The position numbers and the translations under genes were made by a program. From positions 248,001 through 312,000 of the forward strand of contig NZ_CP150634.1 of NCBI RefSeq assembly GCF_038051925.1: DNA of 64,000 bases. Direction: 5' to 3'. Under the pieces are notes generated by a model. That model was not told the origin of the DNA. It made no database searches and saw only the letters and a program-made list of their open reading frames with translations. The stretch is from Methylotuvimicrobium sp. KM2 (GTDB taxonomy: Bacteria > Pseudomonadota > Gammaproteobacteria > Methylococcales > Methylomonadaceae). Every line of letters begins with the position of its first letter. Position 1 is the stretch's first letter. Below, in pieces: positions 62,519 to 64,000 of this stretch.

Positions 62519-64000
62519 TCAGATGCTGCAATTATCAAAAGGCATAAATTGAAGCAAGGTTCGGAATTGTTCGAAGAATGTCCGCCTGGAAGGCGCGTCA
62601 TTGCGGACGGCACGGTAAGCCTCGTCCAGCCATTCAAGAGCGGTATGGGTGAGAAAAGCCAATAAGTTAAGGGTGGCCAAGAAGTTGGACAACTGCTGCT
62701 TGCCGTGGGCAAAGTTATGCTCGAAATGATAGCCATGGTTCTTGAGGACATTGTTGTTTTCGTTCTCTATTTTCCAACGGGCGCGGCCCGCGGCGACCAT
62801 CTCGATTACATTGTGTTCGTCGAGAGTGTGTTACGTTGCCCAGGCATTACGGTAGACCGCTTCTTGTTTGGCATTGAGGGTCGTCACTTCGCACCAACGC
62901 TGAAAATCTTGGAAACGGAGCGTTAGCGAAGTGAAGATTTTTAGTCCCCGATAGCCGTAGCGCCGGGTGTTTTGCCGGAGTCTGCGCGAATAGCGCAGGC
63001 GGAGGCAAAATACAAGGCATCGCGACACGGCGTAAAGCCATTTGTGGGAGTGCTACGGAGCCGCATCGAGTTTACGATGATGTGGCGTAGTGGCACGGAC
63101 GCAGGGCGAATCGGGGCCGCCGAAGGCAATAATCGCCAAGTCATTTTTCGCTGCTGAAATCGGACGGACCCCATTTCAGCTTTCGCGAAAAATCTTGGCG
63201 CGCTTGTTGACCATTAACGCATCGTCGCTGTTGCGGAGTGGGACTTGGTTGAAATACCGATAGCGTTCGGTCATTCGTTGTTTACCGTTCCAACGGCTTT
63301 TCTCGAGCGTTTGAATCTCACCGGTTCGGGTAAAATCGTCGAGCCATTCGAACAATAGCACATGGGAATCAGGCTTGCAGACGAACAGAAAATCCATGTG
63401 CTGCGCACGCACGGCCTCACAAAACGGGTGGTGACAATATAAATCGTCACCCAGCACAGTGATGCCGCGCGGCGCGTAATGAGCCCCCCACTTCGTCAGC
63501 CAACGCTTGGCCGCCGCCAGTTCGCAATCCTGTTTGTCCACGCCGTCTTGGACGCGAACAAATTCCGGCGGCAAAGGTACTACCTGACTTTGTCCGGGAG
63601 CAACAATGACCGGTGTCACCCGCGTGTGACGGTATAAGATCTGACCGTTTTTCAGCGTTTGTTGGGTACAGCATGGACAGGAAATTTTTTCCGAACTGAA
63701 GGAATCGGTGCCGTCCAGCGCCACCAATAGGGTAACGCCAACACTCACGAACGGCTTCAGGCAACCTTGTGTGTACAATCTGCCTCCTACTTCGGCCAAC
63801 ACCGGATAGAGTGTTCCCGGTGCAATGGGATCCAGCAAGTTGCCGATTTGGCTGGTCGAAGGAATTTGATGAACACCAAAAATCGATTGTGCGTTATTTC
63901 GATTGTGGAATTTGTCCATCCGTCGCTGATAATCCAGAAAAGACGGGCTTTGCGTGAAGAACACCGACAAGGCGCTCAGAACGGCATCTTCTATCCTGTA
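62519..64000 (-). pseudogene. DDE transposase, disrupted and running off the right edge
   Basis: The C-terminal part (62519 to about 62896) includes WCEVTTLNAKQEAVYRNAWA, a TAA stop, then HTLDEHNVIEMVAAGRARWK and IENENNNVLKNHGYHFEHNF, typical of a large DDE transposase family with the C-terminal IEN-x-N catalytic Glu region. The N-terminal part (63206 to 64000, open to the edge) has VTLLVALDGTDSFSSEKISC, ITVLGDDLYCHHPFCEAV and DALMVN. Between them is a 309-bp insertion, so this copy is inactive. The N-terminus lies outside the window. Confidence 0.8.
62897..63205. mobile_element. 309-bp insertion inside the transposase gene
   Basis: The transposase should read MVN directly into WCEV. Instead 309 bases intervene between codons at 63206 and 62896. 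Both ends carry a similar direct repeat (tgaaaatcttgg near 62901-62912 and gaaaaatcttgg near 63187-63198). No transposase is encoded. It may be a miniature element or a foreign fragment. Confidence 0.5.

Noticed and set aside
62941..63174. Small genes inside the 309-bp insertion
   Set aside because: All frames are short, without ribosome sites, and differ in composition from genes.

Overview
The window looks like a gammaproteobacterial chromosome. CydA of the long Q-loop type with CydB, CydX and CydP, a CysB regulator with a CysTWA/Sbp sulfate transporter, and paired SPFH/NfeD genes all fit that class. A methanotroph-like relative (Methylococcales) is plausible from the overall style, but no taxon-defining gene is present, so that is inference. 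Intergenic regions are crowded with dispersed palindromic repeats and miniature elements.

Layout. 0-9 kb: truncated ABC exporter, a lone GspE/PilB-type ATPase, a secreted beta-propeller-like protein interrupted by an in-frame amber codon, inorganic pyrophosphatase, and a phosphatidylserine synthase/VTT membrane protein pair. 9-14 kb: small secreted proteins, a ribbon-helix-helix protein behind a perfect 25-bp dyad, a zinc carboxypeptidase-like/hydrolase pair and a YjfB-like peptide. 14.5-22.6 kb: NfeD, two SPFH proteins and a long ClpP-class NfeD protease carrying an XpaC-like C-terminal domain, followed by two membrane proteins of unknown function, one with a TerB-like tail. 23-34 kb: sulfur assimilation (CysB, Sbp, CysT, CysW, CysA, porin, YezD), with a degenerate EAL protein, a serine hydrolase, a MarR/periplasmic protein pair and remnants of hsdM and of a cysB-like gene between them.

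35.5-46.4 kb holds a divergent biosynthetic cluster. One arm encodes a carrier protein, a condensation-like enzyme, a proline-type adenylation enzyme and an acyl-CoA-dehydrogenase-like enzyme. The other encodes a flavin-dependent halogenase-like enzyme, then ketosynthase, dehydratase, ketoreductase and ketosynthase in the order of the aryl-polyene genes apeO-P-Q-R, then a PfkB sugar kinase. Together they suggest a pyrrolyl-primed, possibly halogenated polyene or polyketide.

46.4-57 kb: a Xre/RES toxin-antitoxin pair, a heme-sensing diguanylate cyclase, an archease-RtcB-DUF72 operon, and a sulfide:quinone oxidoreductase with a complete cytochrome bd oxidase set. 57-62.3 kb is an accessory island: decayed toxin-antitoxin genes, a Vsr endonuclease, a GHKL ATPase, an unknown partner protein and a convergent C5 DNA methyltransferase, which together look like a defence or modification system. 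The right end is a DDE-type insertion sequence broken by a 309-bp insertion.

A small mobile element with CCCAGCACC... ends is inserted five times at the same site of two larger repeat families, with 4-bp target duplications; three empty copies of that site are also present.
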